Source: Anaerobacillus isosaccharinicus (GTDB taxonomy: Bacteria; Bacillota; Bacilli; Bacillales; Anaerobacillaceae). From it: a stretch of 64,000 bases of DNA. The DNA is taken from NCBI RefSeq assembly GCF_001866075.3, contig NZ_CP063356.1, forward strand, positions 1,850,164-1,914,163, given 5' to 3'. The notes below the pieces were generated by a model. The model had not been told where the DNA came from. It made no database searches and worked only from the letters and a program-made list of their open reading frames with translations. A program made the translations under genes and the position numbers. The stretch's first letter is position 1. Every line of letters starts with the position of its first letter. Positions 1 to 9,168 of this stretch are shown piece after piece.

Positions 1-818
1 TCTAGGTTTACACCTAAGTCAATGAAATCTTCTTTATAATCTTCGTAATAAACAGCGTGAGTACCTGGTAACCAAGCAGCTACAAGTGCATCTGCACTTC
101 CAGTAGCAACAGCAGTCCACATACCAGCAGCTTCAAGAGATACAAGTTCTACGTCATAACCGATATCTTCAAGAACTTTTCCAATCATGTGAGTTGAAGC
201 TATTTCTGAATCCCATGCAACAAAAGTAAGTGTAAGTTTGTCACCATCAACATGAGCTACACCATCAGTCCACTGGGATACTTTGTCTTGATTGTTTGCT
301 ACCCAATCAGCTGCTGCATCAACAGGATCAGCACCTTCATTTACAGCAACCATAATTTCTCCCATATCAGCTTGATCCCAATAGAAATTATCTAAAACTT
401 CGTATGCAGAAGGATGGTCAGCATCTAATCCAATACGCGCGATCGTATGAATACTCTCTGATGCACCGAAAACTCCTTTTGGATCTTCTAGGTATTTAAG
501 ATCGTATTTAGCAAATTTCCAATGTGGTGTCCACCCAGTTACAACAATCGCTTCTTCTTTCTCATAAGCTGCTGCAAGAGCTGCTGTCATAGCTGCTGAT
601 GAACTAGTTTGTAGAGTATAGCCCTCTAGTCCATATTCTTCAATTGCCTCTTCAGTAGCAGCCATGATACCAGCACCGGCATCAATTCCAGTAATTGTGT
701 AGCTTAGTTGGTCTCCAATTGAACCGTCTTTGCTTGTCGTATCTGCACCACATCCGGCAACAAATAATGTAAGTGATAATCCTGCTGCAACGCTAAGTCT
801 TTTTAAATACTTGTTCAT
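1..818 (-). CDS. opuAC: Glycine betaine ABC transporter, substrate-binding lipoprotein (3' end outside window)
   Basis: This is the extracellular ligand-binding subunit of an OpuA-type osmoprotectant importer. Reading leftward from ATG 818, the N-terminus is a lipoprotein signal with lipobox FVAGC (Cys23), so the mature protein should be lipid-anchored outside the membrane. The rest reads as an OpuAC/ProX-type periplasmic-binding fold, with segments such as VVTGWTPHWKF and LVAAWLPGTHAVYY, the Trp-rich regions that cage quaternary ammonium groups in this family. A strong ribosome site (AGAGGAGAGGG) precedes the ATG. It is the third gene of opuAA-opuAB-opuAC, 69 bp after opuAB. No stop codon is reached before the window edge, so the C-terminus is not visible. 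The exact substrate (glycine betaine, proline betaine or choline) cannot be told from sequence alone. Confidence 0.9.
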   Translation of the reverse strand, partial: MNKYLKRLSVAAGLSLTLFVAGCGADTTSKDGSIGDQLSYTITGIDAGAGIMAATEEAIEEYGLEGYTLQTSSSAAMTAALAAAYEKEEAIVVTGWTPHWKFAKYDLKYLEDPKGVFGASESIHTIARIGLDADHPSAYEVLDNFYWDQADMGEIMVAVNEGADPVDAAADWVANNQDKVSQWTDGVAHVDGDKLTLTFVAWDSEIASTHMIGKVLEDIGYDVELVSLEAAGMWTAVATGSADALVAAWLPGTHAVYYEDYKEDFIDLGVNL

Positions 819-887
819 TTTCTTGACCCTCTCCTCTTATCTATAGTATTATATGAACCCTTTTTTCAAAAAGAGTGAAAACCGAAA

Positions 888-1730
888 TTAAACAATTCCT
901 TTTTGTTTATTAAAACTTTGTGTTAAACGGTCTAAAATGATCGCTACGATTACGAGTGCAATTCCAGCCTCAAAGCCGCCGCCAGCATCATTACGACCTA
1001 CTGCATAGTAAACCTTTGTACCAAGTCCAGATGCGCCAATCATCGACGCAATTACGACCATTGATAGAGCAAGCATGATGCTTTGATTTACTCCAGCCAT
1101 AATGGTTTTCTTAGCCATCGGTATCTGAACTTTATATAGCTTTTGAAATGGTGTAGATCCAAATGCATCTGCAGCTTCAATAAGCTCGGTTGATACTTGC
1201 CTTATCCCTAAATTCGTTAATCGAACTGTAGGTGGCATCGCGAATATAACAGATGCGATTACACCAGGTACCATTCCGATTCCAAAGAATACGACAGCTG
1301 GGATTAAATAGACAAAAGCGGGCATAGTTTGCATAAAGTCTAAAATTGGCGTTATGACATTTTCAGTTGTCCTGCTTTTTGCCATCCAAATGCCAATGGG
1401 AACCCCAAAGATAACTGAAACTCCTGCAGAAGTTAGAACGAGTGATAGTGTTAATAACATATCATTCCAATACCCTAGATTTTGAATTAGTAATAGTCCA
1501 AAAAAAGTAAATATCGGTAAGCCAATTTTCTTTTTTGTTGCAAAAAAGGCTAATGCCGTAATTAATAATATAAATACCAATTCTGGAATTGCACTTAGCC
1601 CAGAACTTAGTTGATTAACTATAAAACGAATGACAGCTGTAATCCCAGTAAATAAACCTTCCGCATTCTTTAACCAATCAACAAATGTGTCAATTCCATC
1701 AGCTAGCGGTAGTTTCGGTAGTAAATTCAT
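888..1730 (-). CDS. opuAB: Glycine betaine ABC transporter, permease subunit
   Basis: Integral membrane channel subunit of the OpuA importer, 280 residues, with about six or seven hydrophobic segments. The cytoplasmic EAA loop that docks on the ATPase is visible as EAADAFGSTPFQKL followed by QIPMA, near residues 185-205. An ATG two codons upstream (1736) sits almost on top of the AGGAGGTG ribosome site, whereas the ATG at 1730 lies 7 nt from it, so 1730 is preferred. The start overlaps the last 32 nt of opuAA, which suggests translational coupling. It is the middle gene of the opuAA-AB-AC operon. Confidence 0.93.
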   Translation of the reverse strand: MNLLPKLPLADGIDTFVDWLKNAEGLFTGITAVIRFIVNQLSSGLSAIPELVFILLITALAFFATKKKIGLPIFTFFGLLLIQNLGYWNDMLLTLSLVLTSAGVSVIFGVPIGIWMAKSRTTENVITPILDFMQTMPAFVYLIPAVVFFGIGMVPGVIASVIFAMPPTVRLTNLGIRQVSTELIEAADAFGSTPFQKLYKVQIPMAKKTIMAGVNQSIMLALSMVVIASMIGASGLGTKVYYAVGRNDAGGGFEAGIALVIVAIILDRLTQSFNKQKGIV

Positions 1731-2913
1731 CTGCATTCACCTCCTGACTTGAAGATAATGCGGCTAAAACAGCTCCGCGAATAATAATTCCTTTTAATTG
1801 TCCTTCGTCAACTACTGCTACTGGAATTGGCGAGGTTGATACGATATCAAACAAATCATGTAAAGGTGTTTGAGGTGCAACTGTAGGGACATTTTTTTCC
1901 ATGATTTCTAGTAAGTTAGCATCCTTATTAGCTTTTGAAACTTGTTCTGCACTCACAATACCAAGAAGTTCTTTTTTACGGTTTGTAACATAAATGCTCG
2001 AAATACCCGTGTCCTTCATTCGCTGCATAGCAACGCGTGGCCCATCTTTCTCTGCATTTACAGTCTCTGGACGCTTCATAACATGTGCAGCGGTAAAAAC
2101 TTTTGAACGATCTACATCCTCAACAAATCGTTCTACATATTCATTTTCAGGATTAGTCAAAATCTCTTCCGGTGTTCCAATTTGAACAATAGAACCATCC
2201 TTCATAATAGTAATTCTGTCTCCAATTCTTAAAGCTTCATCTAAATCATGCGTGATAAAGATAATTGTTTTTTTCATTTTTTCCTGTAAATCTAACAGTT
2301 CATCTTGCATATCCTTTCGAATGAGAGGATCTAAAGCCGAGAAAGCTTCGTCCATTAGTAAGACATCAGGATCGTTTGCTAGGGCGCGAGCAAGACCGAC
2401 ACGTTGCTGCATGCCTCCTGATAGTTCATTAGGATACATATTTTCATAACCTTTAAGACCAACAAGTTCTAAGGAAGTAGTAGCTTTCGCCATTCTTTCC
2501 TCTTTTTCAATTCCTTGTACTTCAAGTCCGAACTCTACATTTTCAAGAACTGTACGAAATGGAAAAAGACCAAACTTTTGAAAAACCATACTTAATTTTT
2601 TTCTGCGAACGTCACGTAGTTCTTTTTCACCCATAGCGGCAAGATCGACACCATCAATCCAAACACTACCAGTGGTAGGTTCTATTAATCGATTTAGAAG
2701 TCGGACTAATGTTGACTTTCCACTTCCTGACAAGCCCATAATGACAAATATTTCACCGTCCTCTACTTCGAAACTCGCTTGATTAACACCAACTGTCATT
2801 CCGGTTTTTTTCAATATCTCATCTTTTGAAATATTTTGCTTTAAAAGATCCAACGCTTTTTTGGGCTTTTTACCAAAAATTTTCGTTAAATTTTCAACTT
2901 TTATTTTCGACAT
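1699..2913 (-). CDS. opuAA: Glycine betaine ABC transporter, ATP-binding subunit with CBS domains
   Basis: ATPase that powers betaine uptake. The ABC domain shows Walker A GLSGSGKST (residues 60-68), the signature LSGGMQQR (164-171) and Walker B VLLMDEAFSALD (184-195). The roughly 40 residues before Walker A are longer than in generic importers, as is usual for the OpuA/ProV type. A C-terminal half with two CBS-like repeats (about 275-390) follows. In OpuA homologues this region senses ionic strength and gates transport; that role is inferred here from family membership. First gene of the operon. The divergent GbsR-like gene begins about 300 bp away. Confidence 0.95.
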   Translation of the reverse strand: MSKIKVENLTKIFGKKPKKALDLLKQNISKDEILKKTGMTVGVNQASFEVEDGEIFVIMGLSGSGKSTLVRLLNRLIEPTTGSVWIDGVDLAAMGEKELRDVRRKKLSMVFQKFGLFPFRTVLENVEFGLEVQGIEKEERMAKATTSLELVGLKGYENMYPNELSGGMQQRVGLARALANDPDVLLMDEAFSALDPLIRKDMQDELLDLQEKMKKTIIFITHDLDEALRIGDRITIMKDGSIVQIGTPEEILTNPENEYVERFVEDVDRSKVFTAAHVMKRPETVNAEKDGPRVAMQRMKDTGISSIYVTNRKKELLGIVSAEQVSKANKDANLLEIMEKNVPTVAPQTPLHDLFDIVSTSPIPVAVVDEGQLKGIIIRGAVLAALSSSQEVNADEFTTETTAS

Positions 2914-3220
2914 TTCTTACACCTCAGTTCGATTATTTATCTATTGATATTAAAGATTTAAATTTGTCGAAAAAACAAAAAAATACCAATTGATTTGTTG
3001 TTATTAATACTATATAATATATTTTCTTTTCAGCACAAACTGTATATTCTTTAATATTCATACGTATTGTATGTACAGAAAAAACTGTACGTAAATTACA
3101 TGCGTATTACTTACAAATACTACTAGATACTCCCGAATACTGTTTTGGTGTCAACTTTTAAGATTTTTTTCTCTTTGTTATACTACTTATAATAACTACT
3201 TATTTAGTTGGGGAGGTATG
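2914..3220. promoter_or_regulatory. Divergent control region between opuA and the GbsR-like gene
   Basis: AT-rich gap of about 300 bp that must hold both promoters. A consensus -10 TATAAT at 3188-3193 serves the rightward regulator gene; its -35 is poor. An inverted repeat GTACAG-N6-CTGTAC lies at 3073-3090, and the word AAACTGTA recurs nearby, including next to this dyad. The dyad is a plausible operator for the adjacent regulator, but no published GbsR or OpcR site was available for comparison. A clear leftward promoter was not identified, although AT-rich TATTAT-like words occur on the minus strand around 3014-3019. Confidence 0.45.
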
Positions 3221-3775
3221 ATGAAAAATTCAGAGAACGATTTAAAAGATTATAATGATCTAAATAAAGCCCGTGAAATATTTATAAATGAAATTGCAAA
3301 AAACATACATTTATATGATATTTCTCATTCCGTTGGAAGATTGTATGGAACGTTATTTTTTTCAGAAGATCCGATGACCTTAGATGAAATGAGTGAAGCA
3401 CTTGGAATGAGTAAGACGAGTATGAGTACTGGGATTAGATCGCTCCTTGAAGCCGATATGGTGGAACGAGTGTGGGAAAAAGGGATTAGGAAGGATCTAT
3501 ATAGAACTGAAGAAGATTGGTACCGTTCCTTCTCAAATGTTTTTATCACACGTTGGAGAAACAGTACCGAACAAAACATGAAAGCAATCAAAGAGACAAA
3601 GGTATTGTTAGAAGCTTTGAATGAAAGAACGGAGAATGAAAAAATAAAAGACTTAGTTAAATTGGATTTAACTAAACTAAGTCAAGCAGAGGCATACTAT
3701 AAATGGCTTGACGATGTTATTTCTGTATTTGAAACTGGAGAAATATTTAATATTGTTCCAAAGAAAGACTGCTGA
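3221..3775 (+). CDS. GbsR/OpcR-family (MarR-like) transcriptional regulator
   Basis: Predicted winged-helix repressor of osmoprotectant genes. The helix-turn-helix spans about residues 53-85 (MTLDEMSEALGMSKTSMS, then a recognition helix), followed by a wing (ERVWEKGIRKDLY) and a long helical C-terminal dimerisation/effector part. This layout is that of B. subtilis GbsR, which senses choline, and OpcR. Divergent placement against opuA suggests it controls that operon. Two ATG codons follow the GGGGAGG ribosome site; the second (3221) has the better spacing, though both are close. The gene ends inside the 5' arm of its own terminator. Which osmolyte it senses is not visible. Confidence 0.85.
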   Translation: MKNSENDLKDYNDLNKAREIFINEIAKNIHLYDISHSVGRLYGTLFFSEDPMTLDEMSEALGMSKTSMSTGIRSLLEADMVERVWEKGIRKDLYRTEEDWYRSFSNVFITRWRNSTEQNMKAIKETKVLLEALNERTENEKIKDLVKLDLTKLSQAEAYYKWLDDVISVFETGEIFNIVPKKDC

Positions 3776-3797
3776 ACTTTATCAGCAGTCTTTTTCT
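3764..3797 (+). terminator. Rho-independent terminator of the GbsR-like gene
   Basis: A 12-bp perfect stem (AAAGACTGCTGA at 3764-3775, complement at 3782-3793) runs into a T-rich tail. The stop codon TGA forms the top of the 5' arm. Confidence 0.85.
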
Positions 3798-3906
3798 TTA
3801 TTTCCAGTTATAATAAAGAAGGAATAAAAATTATATGGAATTTTTCTAGAAAAAGAGTTATAAACAAAGTTAGATTAGATTTTCAGCACCTAAAAAGTTT
3901 TGATGT

Positions 3907-3932
3907 TGTAACTTTTAATAAAAAATAACGAC
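3907..3932 (+). promoter_or_regulatory. ECF sigma (SigX-type) promoter
   Basis: TGTAAC (3907-3912), 16-bp spacer, CGAC (3929-3932), ending 25 bp before the sigX start. TGTAAC and CGAC are the -35 and -10 words described for B. subtilis SigX, so the gene probably activates its own operon. Confidence 0.75.
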
Positions 3933-3957
3933 TAGTTTAGTAAGGGGGAAAGAAGCG

Positions 3958-4500
3958 GTGAATGAGGAATTTGAACGCTTGTACGAGACTTATCACCATT
4001 CATTATTTCAATTTCTATTTTACATGGTTCGAAATAGACAAATAGCAGAAGAGTTAGTACAAGAAGTGTATATAAAAGTGTTTAATTCTTATTCTTCCTT
4101 TAAAGGCGATAGTAGTGAAAAAACGTGGCTATATTCAATTGCAAGGCATGTCGGTGTAGATTGGATCCGAAGTCAAAATCGCAAGAAACGAAAATTCCTA
4201 GGGATTTTTGAATTGTCAGAGAAAGAGTATCAAATTAGAGATGCAGAGCCTTTACCCGATGAAATTGTTCTAGAGAGGGAGGAAATGAAAGAAGTGTATC
4301 AAATGCTTGGAAAATGCTCATTTGATCAACAACAAGTGATTATTTTAAGGTATATTGAAGCCCTCTCTATTAGCGAAACAGCCAATATATTAGGATGGAC
4401 AGAAAGTAAGGTAAAGACGACTCAACATAGAGCGATTAAATCGCTGCAAGAACTGCTTGGAGCAAATCATCATTCAGATTTAAAGGAGGTGGGAAGATGA
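3958..4500 (+). CDS. sigX: ECF-type RNA polymerase sigma factor, SigX-like
   Basis: Extracytoplasmic-function sigma factor of 180 residues. Region 2 covers about residues 8-75 (AEELVQEVYIKVF and TWLYSIARHVGVDWIR are the core-binding and -10 recognition helices). Region 4 covers about 108-165, with the helix-turn-helix LSISETANILGWTESKVKTT. In B. subtilis SigX controls cell-envelope charge and peptide resistance; the same role is inferred here. The start is a GTG after TAAGGGGGAAAG. The next gene overlaps by 4 nt and is a clear RsiX homologue, and the promoter upstream matches SigX recognition words. These two facts are the main reason for the SigX rather than SigW or SigM name. Confidence 0.85.
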   Translation: MNEEFERLYETYHHSLFQFLFYMVRNRQIAEELVQEVYIKVFNSYSSFKGDSSEKTWLYSIARHVGVDWIRSQNRKKRKFLGIFELSEKEYQIRDAEPLPDEIVLEREEMKEVYQMLGKCSFDQQQVIILRYIEALSISETANILGWTESKVKTTQHRAIKSLQELLGANHHSDLKEVGR

Positions 4501-5702
4501 TGCGGTCCTCTAAATGGGATGAAAAATCAGTCGAAAATCAACTAAGAAAATTACCTAAAATTGAGGATAAGCAGAGTAAGGAAGAGCTATTTAAGCGAAT
4601 CCAAGACCGACTACAAGAAGAACAAATCATAGAACGTCCGAAAAAGAAAAACTGGTTTGTTCCAACCATTGCAGCTGCCGCCGTTTTCTTTCTCATGTTA
4701 TTAATTATCCCTTCCTTTTTAAATGAGAGGAACGTTACGATAGAAGACCCTAATGCAGAGCTTAAGATGGAACGAGTAGCTGAAGATGCAACAAGTGATG
4801 AAGCTGATATTATGAATACGGAGATGGCACCAGGAATTAATTCGATTTTTGATAATAACTATCCTATATATATGAGTGCTATGCAACCATATGAGGAAGA
4901 ATTTTATCGGAATGAGATAGTAAGAATAGCGGTCCCTGTGTTTGTAAACAACACAGAATATATCATTCCTGTAACCCATTTAGGGGAGGGTGCAGATCAA
5001 ATAGAGCGCCTTTTATCGATAAAGGATAGCTTTACTGGAGAAGCATGGGGCATAGGTAATTTCCCAGCGTTTGAAATTAATTCTATTGGGGAAGGGAAAG
5101 ATGGCACACTAAAAATAGATGTTAAGAAGGGCAGTTTAGAAAATATGTCTAGTGCCGAGCATTATATTTATCAACAAGTGTTATTGGAGACTTTCTCGCC
5201 ATATACTCGAGAAATTGAATTTAGTTCAGACGGTGAACCTGGAGTAGAGTGGGGACAATCGGGATTAATTCACACAATGAATTTAGAAGAACCAAATCTT
5301 GGTTATTATCTTTATGAAAGTCGTACAGGTTATTTGTTTCTAGTACCTGGCAGAGCAATAAATGCCCGTGGAAACTTTCTAAACAAGGACATGAATTTTG
5401 AAGAAACACTCGAGTCCATGAAGCAAGGTGATCCTAATCTTGGTTATTTACCTGCTATAAATCCAGAATTTGTAATCACAGATATTAAAGAAGTGAGGGA
5501 TGTGGTAACGATTTCCTTTGCTGAAGGAACAATTATTGATGATAATCCATTCAATTTAGCGATGCTAGAAGCGATTATGTTTACCGCCAGAGATTTTGGA
5601 TATGCTTTTGTTCAATTTGATCGTGTTGAACCTACTCATGTTGGTCCATATTACATGGGTGACCTTATAGAAATCCCGCGTTACATTAATTTTATACGCT
5701 AG
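4497..5702 (+). CDS. rsiX: Anti-sigma factor RsiX-like
   Basis: Membrane-anchored anti-sigma factor expected to hold SigX inactive. Residues 1-52 are cytoplasmic and charged (the sigma-binding part). One membrane segment spans about 53-75 (VPTIAAAAVFFLMLLIIP), and residues 76-401 lie outside the cell. The C-terminal part (NLAMLEAIMFTARDFGY, then a GDLIEIPRYINFI-like end) matches RsiX and has a GerMN-like character. It starts at ATG 4497 or the adjacent ATG 4500, overlapping the sigX stop, under AAAGGAGGTG. The overlap ensures co-translation with the sigma factor. Length (401) is slightly above the B. subtilis protein (368). Confidence 0.83.
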   Translation: MMRSSKWDEKSVENQLRKLPKIEDKQSKEELFKRIQDRLQEEQIIERPKKKNWFVPTIAAAAVFFLMLLIIPSFLNERNVTIEDPNAELKMERVAEDATSDEADIMNTEMAPGINSIFDNNYPIYMSAMQPYEEEFYRNEIVRIAVPVFVNNTEYIIPVTHLGEGADQIERLLSIKDSFTGEAWGIGNFPAFEINSIGEGKDGTLKIDVKKGSLENMSSAEHYIYQQVLLETFSPYTREIEFSSDGEPGVEWGQSGLIHTMNLEEPNLGYYLYESRTGYLFLVPGRAINARGNFLNKDMNFEETLESMKQGDPNLGYLPAINPEFVITDIKEVRDVVTISFAEGTIIDDNPFNLAMLEAIMFTARDFGYAFVQFDRVEPTHVGPYYMGDLIEIPRYINFIR

Positions 5703-5709
5703 TAAAATG

Positions 5710-5745
5710 GGGTGGCTCAGAGAATAAGTGAGCCATCCTTTTATT
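5710..5745 (+). terminator. Terminator of sigX-rsiX
   Basis: Stem GGTGGCTCA (5711-5719) with TGAGCCATCC (5729-5738), followed by TTTTATTTG. Confidence 0.8.
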
Positions 5746-5837
5746 TGTTACAAATAATTGTCAAAAAATTCTCACTATTAAAATGCTAGTTTTCCGATAT
5801 AATAGAGTTACTACTTTTAATAAAGGGGTTGAAAAAA

Positions 5838-7568
5838 ATGAGCTTGATTAAAGGGCTAAAAGGAAGATTAATTGTATTAGGGATTGTGCCGGTCTTTTTA
5901 TTTTTATTGCTTAGTTTCCTATACATATTACCATCTATGAAGAAAGATATTTTTAATGAAAAAGAATTACAAACAAAAGAATTTGTAAACATAGGTATGT
6001 CAACAGTAGAGTTATATTATTCACTAGAGTTAAAAGGTGAATTGTCACGTGAAGAAGCCCAGGAAAGGGCAAAAGCCGTTATTCAAAATATTAGATTTGG
6101 AGAGACGTATGAAGATTATTTTTGGATTAATGATATGTATCCAAAAATGATTATGCATCCACTCAGGCCCGATTTAAATGGGGCAGATTTAAGTGAAATG
6201 AAAGATCCAGACGGATTGTATTTATTTAATGAATTTGTAGAGGTCGCCCAAAAAGATGGGAGAGGGTTTGTCCCTTATAAATGGCAATATTATAGTGACA
6301 AAGACAGAGTAGAACCGAAGTTATCTTACGTAGCGCAGTTTGAACCTTGGGGATGGATTATTGGGACTGGAATTTACACTAATGATGTAGACGAAATTAT
6401 ATTTGGGAAGATAATCACAACAATCAGCTATATTATAGGGATAATCGTTGTTACGTCTATAGTTATCTTAGTTTTTGCGCACAAATTAATTATCAAGCCC
6501 TTAAATTATGCAGTTAGCGTGGGGGAAAAAATGGCTGATGGTGATTTTACGGAGAAGGTTGATCAAAAGTATGTAGGGAAAGATGATGAGATAAGCAGAC
6601 TACTAAATGTTTTTGATCAGATAAACAAAAACATGGAATCGGTAATTGGTGATGTTTTAAGAAGTTCAGATAAGATTGATAACCAGTCTAGTCAATTAAA
6701 AGTAAGTGTGGAAAAGACGAATACCTCAATTGAGGATACAGTTGAGGCAAGTAAAAGTATGCAAGAAACAGCTGCTAGTCAGAAGATTGGTGCTAATGAA
6801 AGTTACGCTGCAATTGAAGAGATGGCGATTGGTGTAAACAGCATTGCAGACCATGCCGTTAGTATTAGTGATTTTTCTACAGGCTTAATAGATAGAGTTC
6901 AAGAAGGGAAGCATATTGTTGCAGAAGCTATTGCTAAAATGGTAGAAATTAAGGGTGTTACTGAGAACACAAACTCAATCATAAAACAACTTAATGATGA
7001 TTCAAAGGAGATTGGTTCCATATTAGCTCTTATTAACGGAGTCGCAGATCAAACGAATTTATTGGCTTTAAATGCTGCAATTGAAGCAGCGAGGGTTGGT
7101 GAACAAGGAAAAGGGTTCGCAGTTGTTGCAGATGAGATACGTAAACTGGCAACGAGTACAGCTCAATCTGTTGGAAGAGTAGGGGCAATAATTGAAAGCA
7201 TTTCCGGAAAAACCGAAGAAGCGGTTAACCGGACCTTAGAGAGTACAGAAAGTGTGGACCAAGGTATTGTTAATGTTAGAAAAGTCGAAGGAATGTTTCT
7301 TGAGATTTTGAACTCGCAAGAAGAAGTGTCAAAACAAATTGGTGAGATGTCCGCAATTACTCAACAAATGTCGGCAGGAACCGAAGAGCTAACTGCTACA
7401 GTGGCTAACTTTAACAGTACAGCAGAATTAACGTCAAATAACGCTCAAAGTATTTTAGATGTATCACGAGATCAGCTAGAAGATATGAACAAGGTACTTG
7501 TTTTTGCTCGTGAGTTAGACAATATGTCCAATTCGTTAAAGGCGTTAGTAGGTAAGTTTAAGGTATAG
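5838..7568 (+). CDS. Methyl-accepting chemotaxis protein with extracellular single-Cache domain
   Basis: Transmembrane chemoreceptor of 576 residues. Order: membrane segment 1 (about 10-30), extracellular sCache_2-type sensor (about 35-190; [17 protein letters not shown] and [11 protein letters not shown] are typical), membrane segment 2 (about 195-217), HAMP linker, then a long coiled-coil signalling domain. The conserved hairpin tip ([20 protein letters not shown], then [15 protein letters not shown]) lies near residues 403-435 and binds CheA/CheW. sCache_2 domains often bind small organic acids; the ligand here is unknown. TTG 5829 is also in frame but abuts the AAAGGGG ribosome site; ATG 5838 has 9-nt spacing and is preferred. 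A TCCGATAT word at 5793-5800 resembles a sigma-D -10, without a matching -35. The gene stands alone. Confidence 0.92.
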   Translation: MSLIKGLKGRLIVLGIVPVFLFLLLSFLYILPSMKKDIFNEKELQTKEFVNIGMSTVELYYSLELKGELSREEAQERAKAVIQNIRFGETYEDYFWINDMYPKMIMHPLRPDLNGADLSEMKDPDGLYLFNEFVEVAQKDGRGFVPYKWQYYSDKDRVEPKLSYVAQFEPWGWIIGTGIYTNDVDEIIFGKIITTISYIIGIIVVTSIVILVFAHKLIIKPLNYAVSVGEKMADGDFTEKVDQKYVGKDDEISRLLNVFDQINKNMESVIGDVLRSSDKIDNQSSQLKVSVEKTNTSIEDTVEASKSMQETAASQKIGANESYAAIEEMAIGVNSIADHAVSISDFSTGLIDRVQEGKHIVAEAIAKMVEIKGVTENTNSIIKQLNDDSKEIGSILALINGVADQTNLLALNAAIEAARVGEQGKGFAVVADEIRKLATSTAQSVGRVGAIIESISGKTEEAVNRTLESTESVDQGIVNVRKVEGMFLEILNSQEEVSKQIGEMSAITQQMSAGTEELTATVANFNSTAELTSNNAQSILDVSRDQLEDMNKVLVFARELDNMSNSLKALVGKFKV

Positions 7569-7573
7569 TAAGG

Positions 7574-7602
7574 GGTCAACGGTTCTTGCCGTTGACCTTT
7601 TT
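7574..7602 (+). terminator. Terminator of the chemoreceptor gene
   Basis: Perfect 9-bp stem GGTCAACGG (7574-7582) / CCGTTGACC (7589-7597), then a T-run. Confidence 0.88.
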
Positions 7603-7701
7603 ATATTGAGGATAATTAATTATGTTGTTAATTTTTGCATTCTGTAAATAGAACTTGCTATAGTGAATTTGGGTGAAAAAATAAAAGTTGGTGATCGTTA
7701 G

Positions 7702-8571
7702 ATGGATACAATTACACATACATTATTTGGTCTTACTCTATATGGAACTGTCGATAAGAAAAAGTTTTCTAGGCAAGAAAAACGAGCCTTATTATTCACC
7801 ACTATTGTCGGAAGTCAAATTCCTGACATAGATGTCATCTCGAAATTATGGGATACAGAGGGACAATATCAAATGTGGCATAGAGGAATTACACATTCAA
7901 TTTTTATGGTTCCGGTTTGGGCAATATTACTAGCTTTGTTGTGCTATTTATTTTGGCGAGTAAAAGACAGGCGTATTTTTCTTATGGGAGCTCTTGCAGT
8001 TTTTGTTCATAACACGAGCGATTTGTTTAATGCGTGGGGAACAGGTTACTTAGAGCCGTTTTCGGCAGTTAGAATCACATTTGGTACAATCCCAATCATT
8101 GATTTTGTTATATGGGGTTTAATGTTGACTGGTTTTATAATAGCTAAAAAGTCTAAGTGGCCATCTTATCGAGTTTATCGCTTTGTCTGGGTTGCGATAG
8201 TTCTACACGTAACAATACAAACGAGCCAGGGATATATCATTTATCAACAAATGAGCCCGAATTATGAACAACAAGCACTCTCAGCTGGTTTTGTTCCTTG
8301 GAATTATACAGTGTTTGGAAAAAATAGTGGGACAGTAGAAATTGTTCAAGCAAACCTTTGGTCTGAGCCTGTTGTACAGATTGTTCTTCAAAGTAACGAA
8401 AATGCTGATTTAGATACATTATTTATTGAAAAGCCTGAAGCGAAAACACTTTATGAGTGGTCTCCCTTTGTTGTAATTGTGGATGACGATGAACTACTAG
8501 GAATTTACGACCCACGATTTTATAGAAATGGACAATCATTTTTATTTGAATACATCGAAAAAGAACGGTGA
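7702..8571 (+). CDS. YdjM/YfhP-type membrane-bound metal-dependent hydrolase family protein
   Basis: A 289-residue protein of the DUF457/YdjM superfamily of predicted membrane-embedded, metal-dependent hydrolases. Family landmarks are the N-terminal MDTITHTLFG, PDIDVI (about 42-47), HRGITHS (about 60-66) and HNTSDLFNAWGT (about 107-118). These His/Asp clusters are the presumed metal site. Four or so hydrophobic segments fill the first 175 residues; the last 110 residues form a soluble tail. The substrate of this family is not established. Start ATG 7702 follows TTGGTGATCG, a weak ribosome site. No operon partner. Confidence 0.72.
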   Translation: MDTITHTLFGLTLYGTVDKKKFSRQEKRALLFTTIVGSQIPDIDVISKLWDTEGQYQMWHRGITHSIFMVPVWAILLALLCYLFWRVKDRRIFLMGALAVFVHNTSDLFNAWGTGYLEPFSAVRITFGTIPIIDFVIWGLMLTGFIIAKKSKWPSYRVYRFVWVAIVLHVTIQTSQGYIIYQQMSPNYEQQALSAGFVPWNYTVFGKNSGTVEIVQANLWSEPVVQIVLQSNENADLDTLFIEKPEAKTLYEWSPFVVIVDDDELLGIYDPRFYRNGQSFLFEYIEKER

Positions 8572-8678
8572 ACAAAATCTAATCCATTGTTGTTATCAAA
8601 AAAGTAGAATTCAGTTATTTAGTATACTTTATTGGAAATCTTCCTTAAGATGATCAATTGAATGTTTGAGTTTACGTA

Positions 8679-8907
8679 CGGACATCTGTTGTGCTAGTTA
8701 TGATACATTTTCATTTCAAGAAATTATCGGACATACGTTCCGTTATTTATGCTGATTTTGCATATTTGGGAAATTATCGGACATACGTTCCGTTATTTTA
8801 TCAAAAGTGTCCATTTCTCACCTATTTTTGAGCCATTAAAGGAACTCATGTCCGATAGCTTTAAAATCATGATGTTTTTTCGGAAATAACGGATCTGATG
8901 TCCGATC
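8679..8907. repeat. Cluster of CGGACAT...CCGTTATTT repeats
   Basis: Two identical direct copies (8721-8748 and 8771-8798, exactly 50 bp apart) contain ATCGGACATACGTTCCGTTA. A degenerate upstream copy is at about 8679-8700. Two inverted copies follow: a partial one at 8841-8857 (GGAACTCATGTCCGATAG) and one at 8881-8905 (AAATAACGGA, then ATGTCCGATC). The direct and inverted copies could pair into long hairpins. No function can be assigned. Confidence 0.8.
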
Positions 8908-9060
8908 AGAATGGGTATAGCAATTGGACAGGCTGGGCCGACAGGTTTTCGACGTATATTCGAATTTATAACGTTCCTCATTCCATAAAAAAATTGTAAT
9001 GTTCTTGGTTAATTAGGTGAAGTACAGCGTATTAGTAAATTTAAAATCAATTAAAACGAA

Positions 9061-9091
9061 AAATCGAGCGAAAATTCGCTCGATTTTTTTC
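9061..9091. terminator. Bidirectional terminator
   Basis: Stem AAATCGAGCGAA / TTCGCTCGATTT, with T-runs on the plus strand and a T-rich tail on the minus strand. It sits 78 bp after the stop of the leftward YitT-family gene, which it probably ends. Confidence 0.8.
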
Positions 9092-9168
9092 TACATTAGT
9101 ATATGTAGTTTTAAGAGTGAAATTTGGATAATTTAGAGAATACTGCTTTCCTGGGAAATATTATGTCG

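Larger units (their letters stand above)
8572..9168. other. Gene-free interval carrying repeats
   Basis: Roughly 600 bp with no convincing gene. It holds the repeat cluster at 8679-8907 and a terminator at 9061-9091. Short ORFs here have no ribosome site and cross the repeats. Confidence 0.7.

Noticed and set aside
5793-5800. Sigma-D promoter before the chemoreceptor
   Set aside because: TCCGATAT resembles a sigma-D -10, but no TAAA lies 15 bp upstream. Kept only as a remark in the gene entry.
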